The notes: generated from the letters alone by a model not told the origin. A stretch of 64,000 nucleotides of DNA from Actinopolyspora mzabensis (GCF_900101095.1 NZ_FNFM01000003.1:248001-312000); one strand, 5' to 3'; numbered from the stretch's first letter, positions 53,664-63,127 are shown. Program-made: numbers and translations.

Positions 53664-54680
53664 ATGAAAGCAGCGGTGATATCGCAGATGGGTGGCCCGT
53701 GGCAGCTCAGCGAGGTGCCAACTCCTCACCCGGGTCCCGAGGACGTACTGATCAGGGTGCACGCCTGCGGGCTGTGCGGTAACGACGTTCTCGCAACCAA
53801 CGGGATCCTACCCTTTCCCAGCATCGAACCGGCGATCACCGGACACGAACCGGTCGGTGAGATCGTCGAGGTCGGAAGCGCGGTAACTGAGCGCGCGGTA
53901 GGGGACCTGGTCGGGGCCACCTGGATCAGGGGGACCTGTGGAGACTGCGGGTACTGCCAGGCACGACCACCGCTGACGGCCACGGCCGCGTTCCGCTGCG
54001 CTGCTCCCGTATCGACAGGTTTCACAGTGCAGGGGGGTCATGCGGAATACATGGTCGCCGCCGCGTCGGAGACAGTGAGCATCCCGGACGGCCTCTCGCC
54101 GGAACTGGCTGCCCCGTTGCTCTGTGGAGGCTACACGGCCATCAGCGCACTACGCGCTTCGGAACCTCGCCGGGACGAACGTGTCGCGGTCCTCGGCATC
54201 GGCGGTATGGGGCATCTCGCTGTCCAGTTCTCCCGAGCCGCCGCCCTCGAAACGGTCGCCGTCACCAGTTCCGAGGAGAAGCACAAACCTGCACGGGAGC
54301 TCGGAGCCGATCTCGTTGTCGCGAGTGGTCCAGAACTGCGCGAGGTGGGCGGTGCCGACGTCATACTGGTAACCGGCAGTTCGTACCGATCAGCCACGGA
54401 TTCCCTGCCCGCGCTCAGGGAAAACGGTCGAATGGTGCTCGCGGGCATCGATCCCGCCACACCTTTCACGATTCCGCCCGAGCACCCGTTCTTCGGGCTC
54501 GGCCAACGAATCATCGGCGCCACCCACCATGGCGAGCACCATCTCCGTGACGCTCTGGACATGGCTGCGTCCGGAACGATCCGTCCCATGGTCGAGACCT
54601 TCCCGAAGGAACGGGTTTCCGAGGCGGTTGACAAAACCGCCCGGGGTGACGTCCGTTTCCGCGCCGTGGTGACCTACTGA
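53664..54680 (+). CDS. Zinc-dependent alcohol dehydrogenase (MDR family)
   Basis: This 338-residue medium-chain dehydrogenase has the catalytic-zinc Cys in ACGLCGND, GHEPVGE with the catalytic-zinc His and Glu, and the NAD(P) site GIGGMGHLAVQF near residue 178. The structural-zinc lobe begins normally (CGDCGYC), but its fourth Cys is displaced by several residues (RCAAP), so the lobe may be altered. It should interconvert an alcohol and a ketone or aldehyde. The substrate is unknown. ATG 53664 is preferred over GTG 53655. It follows the P450 by 82 bases in the same direction. Confidence 0.82.
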   Translation: MKAAVISQMGGPWQLSEVPTPHPGPEDVLIRVHACGLCGNDVLATNGILPFPSIEPAITGHEPVGEIVEVGSAVTERAVGDLVGATWIRGTCGDCGYCQARPPLTATAAFRCAAPVSTGFTVQGGHAEYMVAAASETVSIPDGLSPELAAPLLCGGYTAISALRASEPRRDERVAVLGIGGMGHLAVQFSRAAALETVAVTSSEEKHKPARELGADLVVASGPELREVGGADVILVTGSSYRSATDSLPALRENGRMVLAGIDPATPFTIPPEHPFFGLGQRIIGATHHGEHHLRDALDMAASGTIRPMVETFPKERVSEAVDKTARGDVRFRAVVTY

Positions 54681-55130
54681 GCCGTTCGCGATACCGGCGA
54701 GCCGACGGGCGTCACCGACTCGTCACGCGGTCGCGATGCCCGTCGGAACGCCGTGACGACGCGCACTGCGACCTGGCGGGAACGGAACCGTGGTACCGCC
54801 CCTTTCGGGAGAGGGGGTGGTTCTGGTTACCGTCACTTCGCTCACCGCAGTTTCGTGGATGACCTCGGGACTCTGACCCGCCGAGCCCGACCGGGCAGCC
54901 TGCCGTGAGCAGAGCAACCGGACGGTGAAACGTCGTGTGTCGATTCCGATTCCGTACCGAACACTTCCGTTCTTCGGTGCCGGGGAAACTGGACACCTCC
55001 GAAGAAGACCGAATCACCTTTCCGGTGCATTCTGAGCAGCACACGGCTCAGTGGCCGTGCTGTTGGCGCGACACCGCGGAAATAGATATGACGATTGATG
55101 TGGACAGGCGTGCACGACGGAAGGCAGTCG
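54681..55130. other. Intergenic region upstream of the PKSE gene
   Basis: These 450 bases contain a terminator-like hairpin, CCGACGGGC (54702-54710) with GCCCGTCGG (54738-54746), for the dehydrogenase gene. The remainder presumably carries the PKSE promoter. No gene is supported. Confidence 0.5.
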
Positions 55131-58100
55131 ATGGGAAGCGAACGGATCGCGATCGTCGGAATCGGTCTCTGTTACCCCGACGCCGAATCTCCGGATGAAC
55201 TCTGGGAGAACGTGCTAGCCGGAAGGCGAGCCTTCCGGCGGATACCCGACGAACGTTTAAATCGCAGCGATTACTGGTCACCGGCCCCCGAAGCGCCGGA
55301 TCGGTTCTACACGGAGTACGCCGCCGTGCTACGTGATTTCGAGTTCGATCGCGTGCACTACAAAGTGGCGGGAAGTACCTACCGCGCCACGGACCTAACG
55401 CACTGGCTCGCACTCGAGGTGACAGCACGGGCGCTGAGGGATGCGGGGTTCGGAAACGGATCGGGGCTGCCACGTGAATCGACCGGAGTCGTACTGGGCA
55501 ACAGCCTGACCGGTGAGTTCTCGCGAGCTGCCAACACCCTGCGGCTGAGGTGGCCCTACGTCCGTCGGACCGTCGCGGACTCGTTGACCTCGAAAGGCTG
55601 GGACGACCACGAGATCGCTGATCTCCTCCGAGACCTCGAAGAGCGCTACAAGGCTCCGTTCCCCGCGATCAACGAGGACTCTCTCGCCGGGGGGCTCTCG
55701 AACACGATCGCGGGAAGAATCTGCAACCACTTCGACCTGCACGGTGGTGGCTACACCGTGGACGGAGCTTGCTCCTCCTCCTTGCTCTCCGTGGCAACCG
55801 GAGCCAATGCCCTGGTCGAGGGCGACCTGGACGTCGTGCTCGCCGGCGGAGTAGATCTCTCCATCGATCCGTTCGAGATGATCGGCTTCGCCAAAACCGG
55901 CGCGCTCGCCAGCAACGAGATGAAGGTCTACGACCGTGACTCCAACGGTTTCTGGCCTGGTGAGGGGTCGGGCGTGCTCGTTCTCATGCGCCATCGGGAC
56001 GCCCTGGCGCGCGGGTGTCGGATCTACGCATCGATAACGGGCTGGGGAGTGTCCTCCGACGGCAAGGGCGGCATCACCCGTCCGGAAGCGGCGGGACATC
56101 GACTCGCACTGCGGCGCGCTTACCAACGAGCCGGTTACGGCCCCGGAACGGTTGGCTATTTCGAGGGTCACGGCACAGGTACAGCGGTCGGCGACGCCAC
56201 CGAGATCGAAGCGTTGTCCTCGGCACGCGACGAGGACGATCCCACCGCGGCACCCGCGGCACTGAGCACGATCAAGGGCAACTTCGGACACACCAAGGCC
56301 GCCGCGGGAGCAGCAGGACTGATCAAGGCGAGTCTCGCCGTGTTTCACCAGGTGATCCCCCCGGCCACCGGACACCGGAACGCTCATTCGGCCCTGCACG
56401 GCGACTCCTCGGTATACGTGCCGAGCGAGGTGGGGACATGGACCGCGGGGGCTCCGGTACGCGCTGGCGTATCAGCCATGGGATTCGGGGGCATCAACAC
56501 GCACGTCACCTTGGAGGGAGAAGCCGGAGTACGACGTGTCGCTTCTCCTGATCTCCGGACATCGCGTGCGGTCACCGGTAGGCAGGATCGCGAGATCCTG
56601 ATGTTCGATGCGGAAACTCGCGACGAGCTGCGAGAACGAGTCGCGCGATGTGCTCGGCTGGCGACACGGCTTTCGTACGCGGAAGTTGCGGACATGGCTG
56701 CCGAACTCTCGCGGGAGCTGTCGGGAGGTCCACAACGCGCCGCCGCTGTCGTTTCCGGACCCGACGATGCCGCACGAGCGCTCGACAGGTTGCGAGAGGC
56801 ACTCGACAACGGCGCGGAGAGTTCATTCGACCAGCGCGAGGGGGTCTTTCTCGGAAACAGCGAGACAGAACCCCGCATCACGTACCTATTTCCCGGTCAA
56901 GGAACCGGTGGCGGTACTGCCGGAGCGCTGAGACGACGCTTCCCGGAAGCGGAGTCCGTCTTCGCCACCGCAGATCTGCCAGCGGCACAGGACAATGTGG
57001 CGACCGAGGTCGCGCAGCCGCTCATCGTGACGAACTCACTCGCCGGGCTGCGCGTGCTGCACAAGCTCGGGATCGAAGCGGACGGGGCGGTCGGACACAG
57101 CCTCGGGGAGCTGACGGCTCTGCACTGGGGCGGAGCCTTGGACCAGCAGCAGCTGGTCCGGCTGGCGACGATTCGTGGCGCGGTCATGGCCGCTGAGAGC
57201 CAGGCCGAGGGGACGATGGCGGGACTGTCCTGCTCACCGAAGGAGGCACAACGTTTCCTCATCGGCACGAACGTCGTCATCGCGGGGTACAACGGGCCAC
57301 GACAAACCGTTCTCGCAGGCGGCACGAACGAGATCGAGGAAGTGTGCGCGACCGCTGCCGCACGAGGGGTGCAGACGAGCAGCCTCAACGTCTCACACGC
57401 GTTCCACTCACCACTGGTCGAACCCGCTGCCGCCGTGCTCGACGACCGGCTGGCTCATTTCGAGTTCCTCGAACCACGCGGAACAGTCTTCTCGACCGTT
57501 ACCGGTGAGAGGCTGCGTCCCGGGCAGGATTTGCGCCGATTGCTGCGGGAACAGATCACCAGCCCGGTGCGGTTCCAACAAGCAGTCGAACAGGGCTCGC
57601 ACAACTGCGATCTGCTCATCGAGGTCGGCCCGGGCAGAGTGCTGGGCACTCTGGCTCGAGAGATCGCACCGAACACCGAGACAGTGTCGATGAGTACCGA
57701 CAGCGACTCGCTGTCCGGTCTTCTCGGCGTTGTCGCCGCGGCCTTCGTATGCGGACAGCAGGTGAACACCGCCGCATTGTTCGAAGACCGTGTGGTTCGC
57801 CCGCTGTCGATCGATTCCGATCCGGAGTTCCTGACGAACCCATGCGAGCTTGTACAGGAGCTGCCCGACGGGTTGGTCGACCGTGAACCTGCGAGAACCG
57901 AGCGGGACGAGCAGGACAGCCACACCAGGACGAGTACCACCCCGGGTGCCCCACCGGGTGAGATGACCGAGCCAGGAGGAACTCTCCAGCTGCTTCGTGA
58001 ACTGGCCGCCGAACGTGCCGAACTGCCGTTGGAAGCGATCGGTACCGACACTCATCCGCTGGATGATCTGCATTTGAGCTCCATCACCGTCGGACAGCTG

Positions 58101-60959
58101 GTCAACGAGGTGGCCAGGGCAACGGACAGGTCCCTCGTCGAATCGGTGCCGAGCTTCGCCACGGCACGGTTGGGCGAACTGGCCGAGATGATCGACGGCA
58201 TCGCCGAATCCGCGGCGGACGGCGACCGCCCAGCCGTGGGTGAGGTCTCCGGAGTGGCGTCCTGGGTCACTCCCTTCGCCGTTGAGTATGTGGACGAGCC
58301 CGCTCCGGCGCCGGGGGGCGTCGGCGAACCGGGGGAGTGGACGGTCTTCACCACCGAGAACCATCCGCTCGCGAAACCGCTGGAACGCGCACTCAGCTCT
58401 GCGAACGTCGGGGCCGGCGTCTTGCTGTGCCTGCCTCCCGACTGCGATGAGCAACATGTCGAACTGTTCCTGGCGGCAGCACGCGCCACGACGAACGGCA
58501 CTCGATTCGTGGTGGTGCAGCAGGGACTCGGGGCATCCGGGATGGCCAAGACCCTGGTGCTGGAACACCCCTCGATCAAGACCACGATCGTGGAACTCGC
58601 CGACGTCACCTCGGCGGGAGACATCGACACCCACGTGGACCAGGTAGTGCGAGAGGTCGCCGCCACCACGGAATTCGCAGAAGTCAGTTACGACTCCGCC
58701 GGAAGACGTCGGGTGCCGGAACTGATCGCGGTAACCGACTCCGAGCCCCACGAGCAGCTACTACTCGACGAGACGGACGTCCTGCTGGTAACCGGTGGCG
58801 GTAAGGGAATCACCGCCGAATGCGCACTTGCCGCGGCGAAGGATTCCGGTGCACGGCTCGCGCTGGTCGGACGCGCCGAACCGGAGCAGGACGCTGATCT
58901 CACCGCCAATCTGAAGCGACTGACCGAGGCCGGGGTCGAGTACCGCTACCAGCGCGCCGATGTGAGTGACGAAGAACAGGTCCGTGCTGCTGTCGGTGAA
59001 CTCCAGCAGGAACTCGGTCCGGTGACAGCAGTCATGCACGGAGCGGGGTACAACGCGCCCGCAGCACTCTCCACGCTCACCGGGGAGGAATTCCGGAAAG
59101 CCCTGCTTCCCAAGGTGCGAGGGCTGGAGTCGGTGCTGCGAACTGTCGGGACGAGCGGCCTCAAACTGTTGGTCACCTTTGGCAGCATCATCGGACGAGC
59201 GGGGCTGCGTGGCGAAGCTCACTACGCGACGGCGAACGACTGGATGAGTGAGCTGACTCGACGTTTCCAGGCGGAGAATCCGCATGTTCGTGCGATCGCG
59301 ATGGAGTGGTCCGTGTGGTCGGGCACCGGGATGGGTGAACGTCTCGGCGTCGTCGAAGGACTCAGCCAAACAGGAATCACCCCGGTGTCGACACGGGACG
59401 GCATCGATCTGTTGCGGCGCGCGTTGAACAGTTCGCCGACGAATCCGGTTATGGTGATCTGTGGCCGGATGGGCGGCATGAGCACGTTGCCGATACGGAG
59501 ACCAGAGCTCCCGCTGACGCGGTTCGTGGAGCGGATCGCGGTGCATTATCCGGGTGTCGAGCTCATCACCGAGGCGGACCTGTCGAGCAACAACGATCCG
59601 TATCTACGTGATCACGAACTGGACGGCCAGTTTCTGTTTCCCGCCGTGCTCGGCGTGGAGGCGATGACGCAGGTCGCCGCGGCACTCGCGGGACGTACCG
59701 ACGCGCCACTCCTGGAAGGAGTCGAGTTCCTGCGCCCGGTCGTGGTCACCCCGACGGACACGAACACGATTCGCGTCGCTGCACTCGTGCGGGATCCCGG
59801 CACAGTCGATGTGGTCCTGCGAACTTCGGAGACCGGATTCGGGGCCGATCATTTCCGTGCTCGGGTACGTTTTCCCAGCCCGAGTATCCCAGCTGCAGCC
59901 GTCGAACCACGACCGGAGCTACCGCTTGTCGCCGTGGATCCGGCCTCGGAGCTCTATGGTGGATTGCTGTTCCAGGGCAAACGCTTCCAACGGTTGCTCG
60001 GATACCATCGCTCGGCAGCCAGGCATGCCGTGGCGGATATCGACACGCGTGGCGAGAGCTCCTGGTTCGCACCGTTCCTGCCGCAGGAACTGCTGCTGGG
60101 TGATCCGGGGACGAGGGACACGCTGATGCACGCGCTCCAGTGTTGCGTCCCCGACGCGACGCTGCTTCCCGAACGTGTCGAACGGCTCTACCCCGCGGGT
60201 CAGATCGACCAGGACTCCGGACCACTCGTGCTCGACGCGAGCGAGCTATTTCAGGACGGCGACAGCTACGTCTACGACCTGATGGTCCGCACCACGTCCG
60301 GCAAGGCAGTGGAACGATGGGAGGGACTGAGACTCCGCGCCGTCCGCAGGAACGACGGCCGCGGCCCCTGGGTGCCACCCATGCTGGGGCCGTATCTCGA
60401 GCGCTTCCTCGAGAATGTGCTGGGTGGCAACCGCGCGATCGTGGTGGAACCGGACCCGGAGGAATCGTCACACCCCGACGTCCGCAGGCGGTCGCAAACC
60501 GAGCTTGCCGTGAGTCGTGCACTCGGTCGCCCGGTCCGGTTGAACCACAGACCGGACGGCAGACCGGAGGTTCCGGACGCCGAGGTATCCGCCTCGCACG
60601 GTGCGGGGCTGACGCTTGCTGCGGTGAGCTCCGAGCCGGTCGGGTGCGACGTCGAACAGGTCGTGGAACGAACGGTCGATGACTGGACCGGTCTCCTCGG
60701 TCCCGGCTTGATGGGGCTTCATGACCTGGTGACGCGCGAATGCGCAGAACCTCCCGCGGTAGCCGGCACTCGGATATGGAGCGCACTGGAATGCCTGCGA
60801 AAGAACGGCTCGATGACGAAAGCACTTGTGCTCGAACGGGTACACACGCCCGAGTGGGTGCTGTTTTCGGCGGGTGGATCCCGAATAGCCACCTTCGTGA
60901 CGAACGTCGAGGGCCGCGAAGGTCCGGTAGTGTTCGCTTTCCTGGAAGGCAGAGAATGA
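55131..60959 (+). CDS. pksE: Iterative enediyne polyketide synthase PKSE (KS-AT-ACP-KR-DH-PPTase)
   Basis: The 1942 residues carry the full enediyne PKS domain order. KS (about 1-450) has Cys214 in DGACSSS, EGHGTGT and KGNFGHTKAA. AT (about 590-870) has Ser657 in GHSLGE. ACP (about 950-1030) has DDLHLSSI, with Ser984 as the likely pantetheine site. KR (about 1210-1440) has TGGGKGITAE and the Ser and Tyr of GSIIGRAGLRGEAHYATAND. DH (about 1480-1700) has DHELDGQFLFP. A C-terminal phosphopantetheinyl transferase follows (GCDVEQV, WSALECLRKNG). The enzyme builds the linear polyene precursor from malonyl-CoA. ATG 55131 has GGAAGG 7 bases upstream. The stop overlaps the thioesterase start. Confidence 0.97.
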   Translation: MGSERIAIVGIGLCYPDAESPDELWENVLAGRRAFRRIPDERLNRSDYWSPAPEAPDRFYTEYAAVLRDFEFDRVHYKVAGSTYRATDLTHWLALEVTARALRDAGFGNGSGLPRESTGVVLGNSLTGEFSRAANTLRLRWPYVRRTVADSLTSKGWDDHEIADLLRDLEERYKAPFPAINEDSLAGGLSNTIAGRICNHFDLHGGGYTVDGACSSSLLSVATGANALVEGDLDVVLAGGVDLSIDPFEMIGFAKTGALASNEMKVYDRDSNGFWPGEGSGVLVLMRHRDALARGCRIYASITGWGVSSDGKGGITRPEAAGHRLALRRAYQRAGYGPGTVGYFEGHGTGTAVGDATEIEALSSARDEDDPTAAPAALSTIKGNFGHTKAAAGAAGLIKASLAVFHQVIPPATGHRNAHSALHGDSSVYVPSEVGTWTAGAPVRAGVSAMGFGGINTHVTLEGEAGVRRVASPDLRTSRAVTGRQDREILMFDAETRDELRERVARCARLATRLSYAEVADMAAELSRELSGGPQRAAAVVSGPDDAARALDRLREALDNGAESSFDQREGVFLGNSETEPRITYLFPGQGTGGGTAGALRRRFPEAESVFATADLPAAQDNVATEVAQPLIVTNSLAGLRVLHKLGIEADGAVGHSLGELTALHWGGALDQQQLVRLATIRGAVMAAESQAEGTMAGLSCSPKEAQRFLIGTNVVIAGYNGPRQTVLAGGTNEIEEVCATAAARGVQTSSLNVSHAFHSPLVEPAAAVLDDRLAHFEFLEPRGTVFSTVTGERLRPGQDLRRLLREQITSPVRFQQAVEQGSHNCDLLIEVGPGRVLGTLAREIAPNTETVSMSTDSDSLSGLLGVVAAAFVCGQQVNTAALFEDRVVRPLSIDSDPEFLTNPCELVQELPDGLVDREPARTERDEQDSHTRTSTTPGAPPGEMTEPGGTLQLLRELAAERAELPLEAIGTDTHPLDDLHLSSITVGQLVNEVARATDRSLVESVPSFATARLGELAEMIDGIAESAADGDRPAVGEVSGVASWVTPFAVEYVDEPAPAPGGVGEPGEWTVFTTENHPLAKPLERALSSANVGAGVLLCLPPDCDEQHVELFLAAARATTNGTRFVVVQQGLGASGMAKTLVLEHPSIKTTIVELADVTSAGDIDTHVDQVVREVAATTEFAEVSYDSAGRRRVPELIAVTDSEPHEQLLLDETDVLLVTGGGKGITAECALAAAKDSGARLALVGRAEPEQDADLTANLKRLTEAGVEYRYQRADVSDEEQVRAAVGELQQELGPVTAVMHGAGYNAPAALSTLTGEEFRKALLPKVRGLESVLRTVGTSGLKLLVTFGSIIGRAGLRGEAHYATANDWMSELTRRFQAENPHVRAIAMEWSVWSGTGMGERLGVVEGLSQTGITPVSTRDGIDLLRRALNSSPTNPVMVICGRMGGMSTLPIRRPELPLTRFVERIAVHYPGVELITEADLSSNNDPYLRDHELDGQFLFPAVLGVEAMTQVAAALAGRTDAPLLEGVEFLRPVVVTPTDTNTIRVAALVRDPGTVDVVLRTSETGFGADHFRARVRFPSPSIPAAAVEPRPELPLVAVDPASELYGGLLFQGKRFQRLLGYHRSAARHAVADIDTRGESSWFAPFLPQELLLGDPGTRDTLMHALQCCVPDATLLPERVERLYPAGQIDQDSGPLVLDASELFQDGDSYVYDLMVRTTSGKAVERWEGLRLRAVRRNDGRGPWVPPMLGPYLERFLENVLGGNRAIVVEPDPEESSHPDVRRRSQTELAVSRALGRPVRLNHRPDGRPEVPDAEVSASHGAGLTLAAVSSEPVGCDVEQVVERTVDDWTGLLGPGLMGLHDLVTRECAEPPAVAGTRIWSALECLRKNGSMTKALVLERVHTPEWVLFSAGGSRIATFVTNVEGREGPVVFAFLEGRE

Positions 60960-61390
60960 ATAAGTCGGACTACTACGAGATCAGGCACGTCATTGGATTC
61001 GAGGAAACCAACCTGGTCGGCAATGTATACTATGTGAATTACCTGCGCTGGCAGGGTCGGTGCCGCGAGATGTTCCTCCGGGAGAAGGCTCCGGGGCTTC
61101 TTGCGGAACTACGTGACGACCTGAAGCTCTTCACGCTCAAAACCGAGTGCGAGTTCTTCGCCGAAATCACCGCTTTCGAAGAGCTCTCCATACGCATGCA
61201 GCTCGAGGAGATAACCCAGACACAGATACAGTTCGTTTTCGACTACGTAAGGCTCGGAGAGGTGAACGAGAGCCTCGTGGCCAGGGGGCGGCAACGCATC
61301 GCCTGCATGCGTGGCCCGAATTCGAACACTGTTCCCACACGCGTTCCCGCCGAGCTGCGGGCGGCTCTCACCTCCTATGAAGCGCCCTGA
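60956..61390 (+). CDS. E10: Enediyne hotdog thioesterase (E10/TEBC)
   Basis: This 144-residue single hotdog domain of the 4HBT class matches CalE7/SgcE10. The start is YYEIRHVIGFEETNLVGNVY followed by NYLRWQGRCREMFL, the part that forms the active-site helix in this family, and FFAEITAFEELSIRMQLEEI follows. It releases the polyene (heptaene or a keto-acid) from PKSE. The ATGA overlap with PKSE ensures coupled translation. This PKSE-TE pair is the minimal enediyne unit. Confidence 0.95.
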   Translation: MNKSDYYEIRHVIGFEETNLVGNVYYVNYLRWQGRCREMFLREKAPGLLAELRDDLKLFTLKTECEFFAEITAFEELSIRMQLEEITQTQIQFVFDYVRLGEVNESLVARGRQRIACMRGPNSNTVPTRVPAELRAALTSYEAP

Positions 61391-61414
61391 AGCAGCAGGA
61401 ACGGAGTGGATCAC

Positions 61415-61993
61415 ATGTTCAGCGAGAATCACGCACCGACCGGGCGAGACGTGCGGATCACGCCGACTTCGCCGCATCCCCGCTCCAGGGATGATCCGAC
61501 TTCGCTGCGTGCCGTGATGTCCCGCTTCGCCACGGGTGTCACCGTGCTGACCGCGGGCGGAAGCAGGGCGCACGGAATGACGGCAAACTCCTTCAACTCC
61601 GTATCGCTCGACCCGCCGTTGGTGCTGTGCTGCGTATCCCGGACGGCCAGAATGCACGCCAGCATAGCAGCCTCCTGCTCGTTCGGTGTATCCGTGCTGG
61701 CCGACGATCAACGGGAACTGGCCCGGTACTTCGCTGACAGGACGAGGCCGGCCGGATGGCGGCAGTTCGAAGGTGTGGGGTGGAAGGACGGCCCGTTCAC
61801 CGGGGCTCCACTGCTCGACGGTTCACTGGCCTGGCTGGAATGCGAGTTGGCCGATGTCCACGAGGCAGGGGACCACTCCATATTCCTCGGTAGCGTACTC
61901 GGTTCAGGTTGTGGCGCGGACTCCGGTGCTCTCCTTTTCTGCGGCGGAGATTACTACGACATAAAGACGAAGAGGCGAGAGGAAAAACGATGA
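61415..61993 (+). CDS. E6: Flavin reductase (enediyne E6-like)
   Basis: This 192-residue protein is of the flavin reductase-like (HpaC/SgcE6) family. VMSRFATGVTVLTAGG is followed by GMTANSFNSVSLDPPLVLCCV, the flavin-binding core, then FGVSVLADDQRELARYFADR and the C-terminal GDHSIFLGSVL with FCGGDYYD. In C-1027 SgcE6 supplies reduced FAD to the SgcC hydroxylase and the SgcC3 halogenase. Counterparts of both are in this window, and the acyl-CoA-dehydrogenase-type monooxygenase may also depend on it. ATG 61415 has GGAGTGG upstream. The TGA overlaps the next small gene. Confidence 0.9.
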   Translation: MFSENHAPTGRDVRITPTSPHPRSRDDPTSLRAVMSRFATGVTVLTAGGSRAHGMTANSFNSVSLDPPLVLCCVSRTARMHASIAASCSFGVSVLADDQRELARYFADRTRPAGWRQFEGVGWKDGPFTGAPLLDGSLAWLECELADVHEAGDHSIFLGSVLGSGCGADSGALLFCGGDYYDIKTKRREEKR

Positions 61994-62166
61994 GCGAGGA
62001 GTGCAGCCGTTCCGAGGAAGAACGCATGGCGTACACGCGGAACGGCAACGGATTCCTGATGCCAGGGGGCTTCACCGAACCGGCCAGGCGCCTGGCTCGC
62101 GGGATTCGCTGGAGCGACATTCTTGCCGAAATGGAGCGAGAGGAACGAGAACGAAACATCGCCTGA
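61990..62166 (+). CDS. Small hypothetical protein (58 aa)
   Basis: This 58-residue, highly charged soluble protein has an acidic start MSEECSRSEEE, a central MAYTRNGNGFLMPGGF and a basic-acidic helix WSDILAEMEREERERN. Its ATG overlaps the flavin-reductase stop (ATGA), which supports real coupled translation. I recognise no family. It may be a small partner of the reductase or of PKSE products. Confidence 0.6.
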   Translation: MSEECSRSEEERMAYTRNGNGFLMPGGFTEPARRLARGIRWSDILAEMEREERERNIA

Positions 62167-62177
62167 GTGGCGGTCCC

Positions 62178-62279
62178 GTGTACGTCCGGTGGACTTGTCC
62201 CGATGAACGAGTGATCACCGGTGTGAAGGAGGCCATCCGCGAGGAGCCCGGAGCAAGCAGTCACCTGGAGCAACGATGA
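62178..62279 (+). CDS. Possible 33-residue peptide gene
   Basis: GTG 62178 opens a 33-codon frame with a product starting MYVRWTCPDER and ending SSHLEQR. Its TGA overlaps the start of the next small ORF (ATGA). The ribosome-binding site is weak. Only the overlapping junction supports it. It could also be the tail of a frameshifted longer gene. Confidence 0.3.
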   Translation: MYVRWTCPDERVITGVKEAIREEPGASSHLEQR

Positions 62280-62422
62280 ACGATCGAGACCAGTCCGCTG
62301 AGGAGACAGCCCCACATTGCGGGAGAAGTTGTTCGTACGATGCGGACTGCACTGCAGCATCCGAGGTATGTCCAGCGTGGGGAGAGGTGACCGAATCGCA
62401 TATCGTACTGGGATACGATTGA
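62276..62422 (+). CDS. Possible small cysteine-containing protein (48 aa)
   Basis: ATG 62276 has GGAG 6 bases upstream and opens a 48-codon frame. The product is acidic with four cysteines (HCGRSC, DADC, EVCPAW) and ends VLGYD. Position after the chain PKSE, E10, E6, 58-aa gene and the ATGA junction argue for expression. The cysteine spacing suggests a metal site or disulfides, but no family is recognised. Confidence 0.4.
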   Translation: MNDRDQSAEETAPHCGRSCSYDADCTAASEVCPAWGEVTESHIVLGYD

Positions 62423-62521
62423 GAGCCCGATCGTCGTCTGCGCCGCGTGTTCCCGCTCCACCGGTGCGGTCTGGGAGGACCGCCGGATCTGCTCGCTCCC
62501 GCGTCTCTCCTTGCCAGGAGA

Positions 62522-63127
62522 TCAGAGCCATTCCGAGTCGGTCGCGATGCGAACCGCGTGCAAACGGTTGCGTGCGTTGAGCTTGGTGACCGCTGCGGTG
62601 AGGTAGTTGCGCACGGTTCCCGCGGACAGATACAGCGAGGCGGCGATCTCGCCTGGGTCGTGCCCAGCGGAGGTCAACCGAAGAATTTGCAGTTCCCGTT
62701 GAGTCAAGGGGCACTCCTCGGTGTCCCATGCCTTCAGCGCCAACTCGGTTTCGATCGCTCGTCTTCCAACCGCGACCTCGCGCACCGAGGTCGCGAGTTT
62801 GTCCGCAGGAGCGTCCTTGAGCATGAAACCGTCGACGTGGTTGGCCAGGGCACGACGAATGGTCGCGGGCGTACCCAGGTTCGTCAGTATGAGAGTTCGG
62901 CAGTCGGGCAGTTCGGAGTGCAGCTCGGTGGCGACGGTGATGCCGTCCTTGCCGGGAAGGCTGATGTCGAGGATGGCCACGTCGGGACAGTGTTGTTTCG
63001 CCTGGGGCATGATCTCGTCACCGGTGGCGACCTCGGCGGCGACTTCGATGTCGGGTTCGAGACTCAGCAGCACTCCGAGCGCTCCACGTACCATGTGCAT
63101 ATCCTCGGCTAGCAGCACTCTGATCAA
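62522..63127 (-). CDS. Orphan NarL/LuxR-type response regulator
   Basis: The 201 residues form a receiver domain (about 1-115) with the acidic pair Glu8/Asp9, phospho-acceptor Asp54 in AILDISLPG, Thr82 and Lys104 (FMLKDAP). A LuxR-type HTH (about 137-198; LTQRELQILRLTSAGHDPGEIA and GTVRNYLTAAVTKL) follows. All phosphorylation residues are kept. No kinase gene adjoins it. The NarX/DesK-type kinase at 37683, which has no partner beside it, is a natural candidate. It faces the PKSE operon convergently. Confidence 0.92.
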   Translation of the reverse strand: MIRVLLAEDMHMVRGALGVLLSLEPDIEVAAEVATGDEIMPQAKQHCPDVAILDISLPGKDGITVATELHSELPDCRTLILTNLGTPATIRRALANHVDGFMLKDAPADKLATSVREVAVGRRAIETELALKAWDTEECPLTQRELQILRLTSAGHDPGEIAASLYLSAGTVRNYLTAAVTKLNARNRLHAVRIATDSEWL

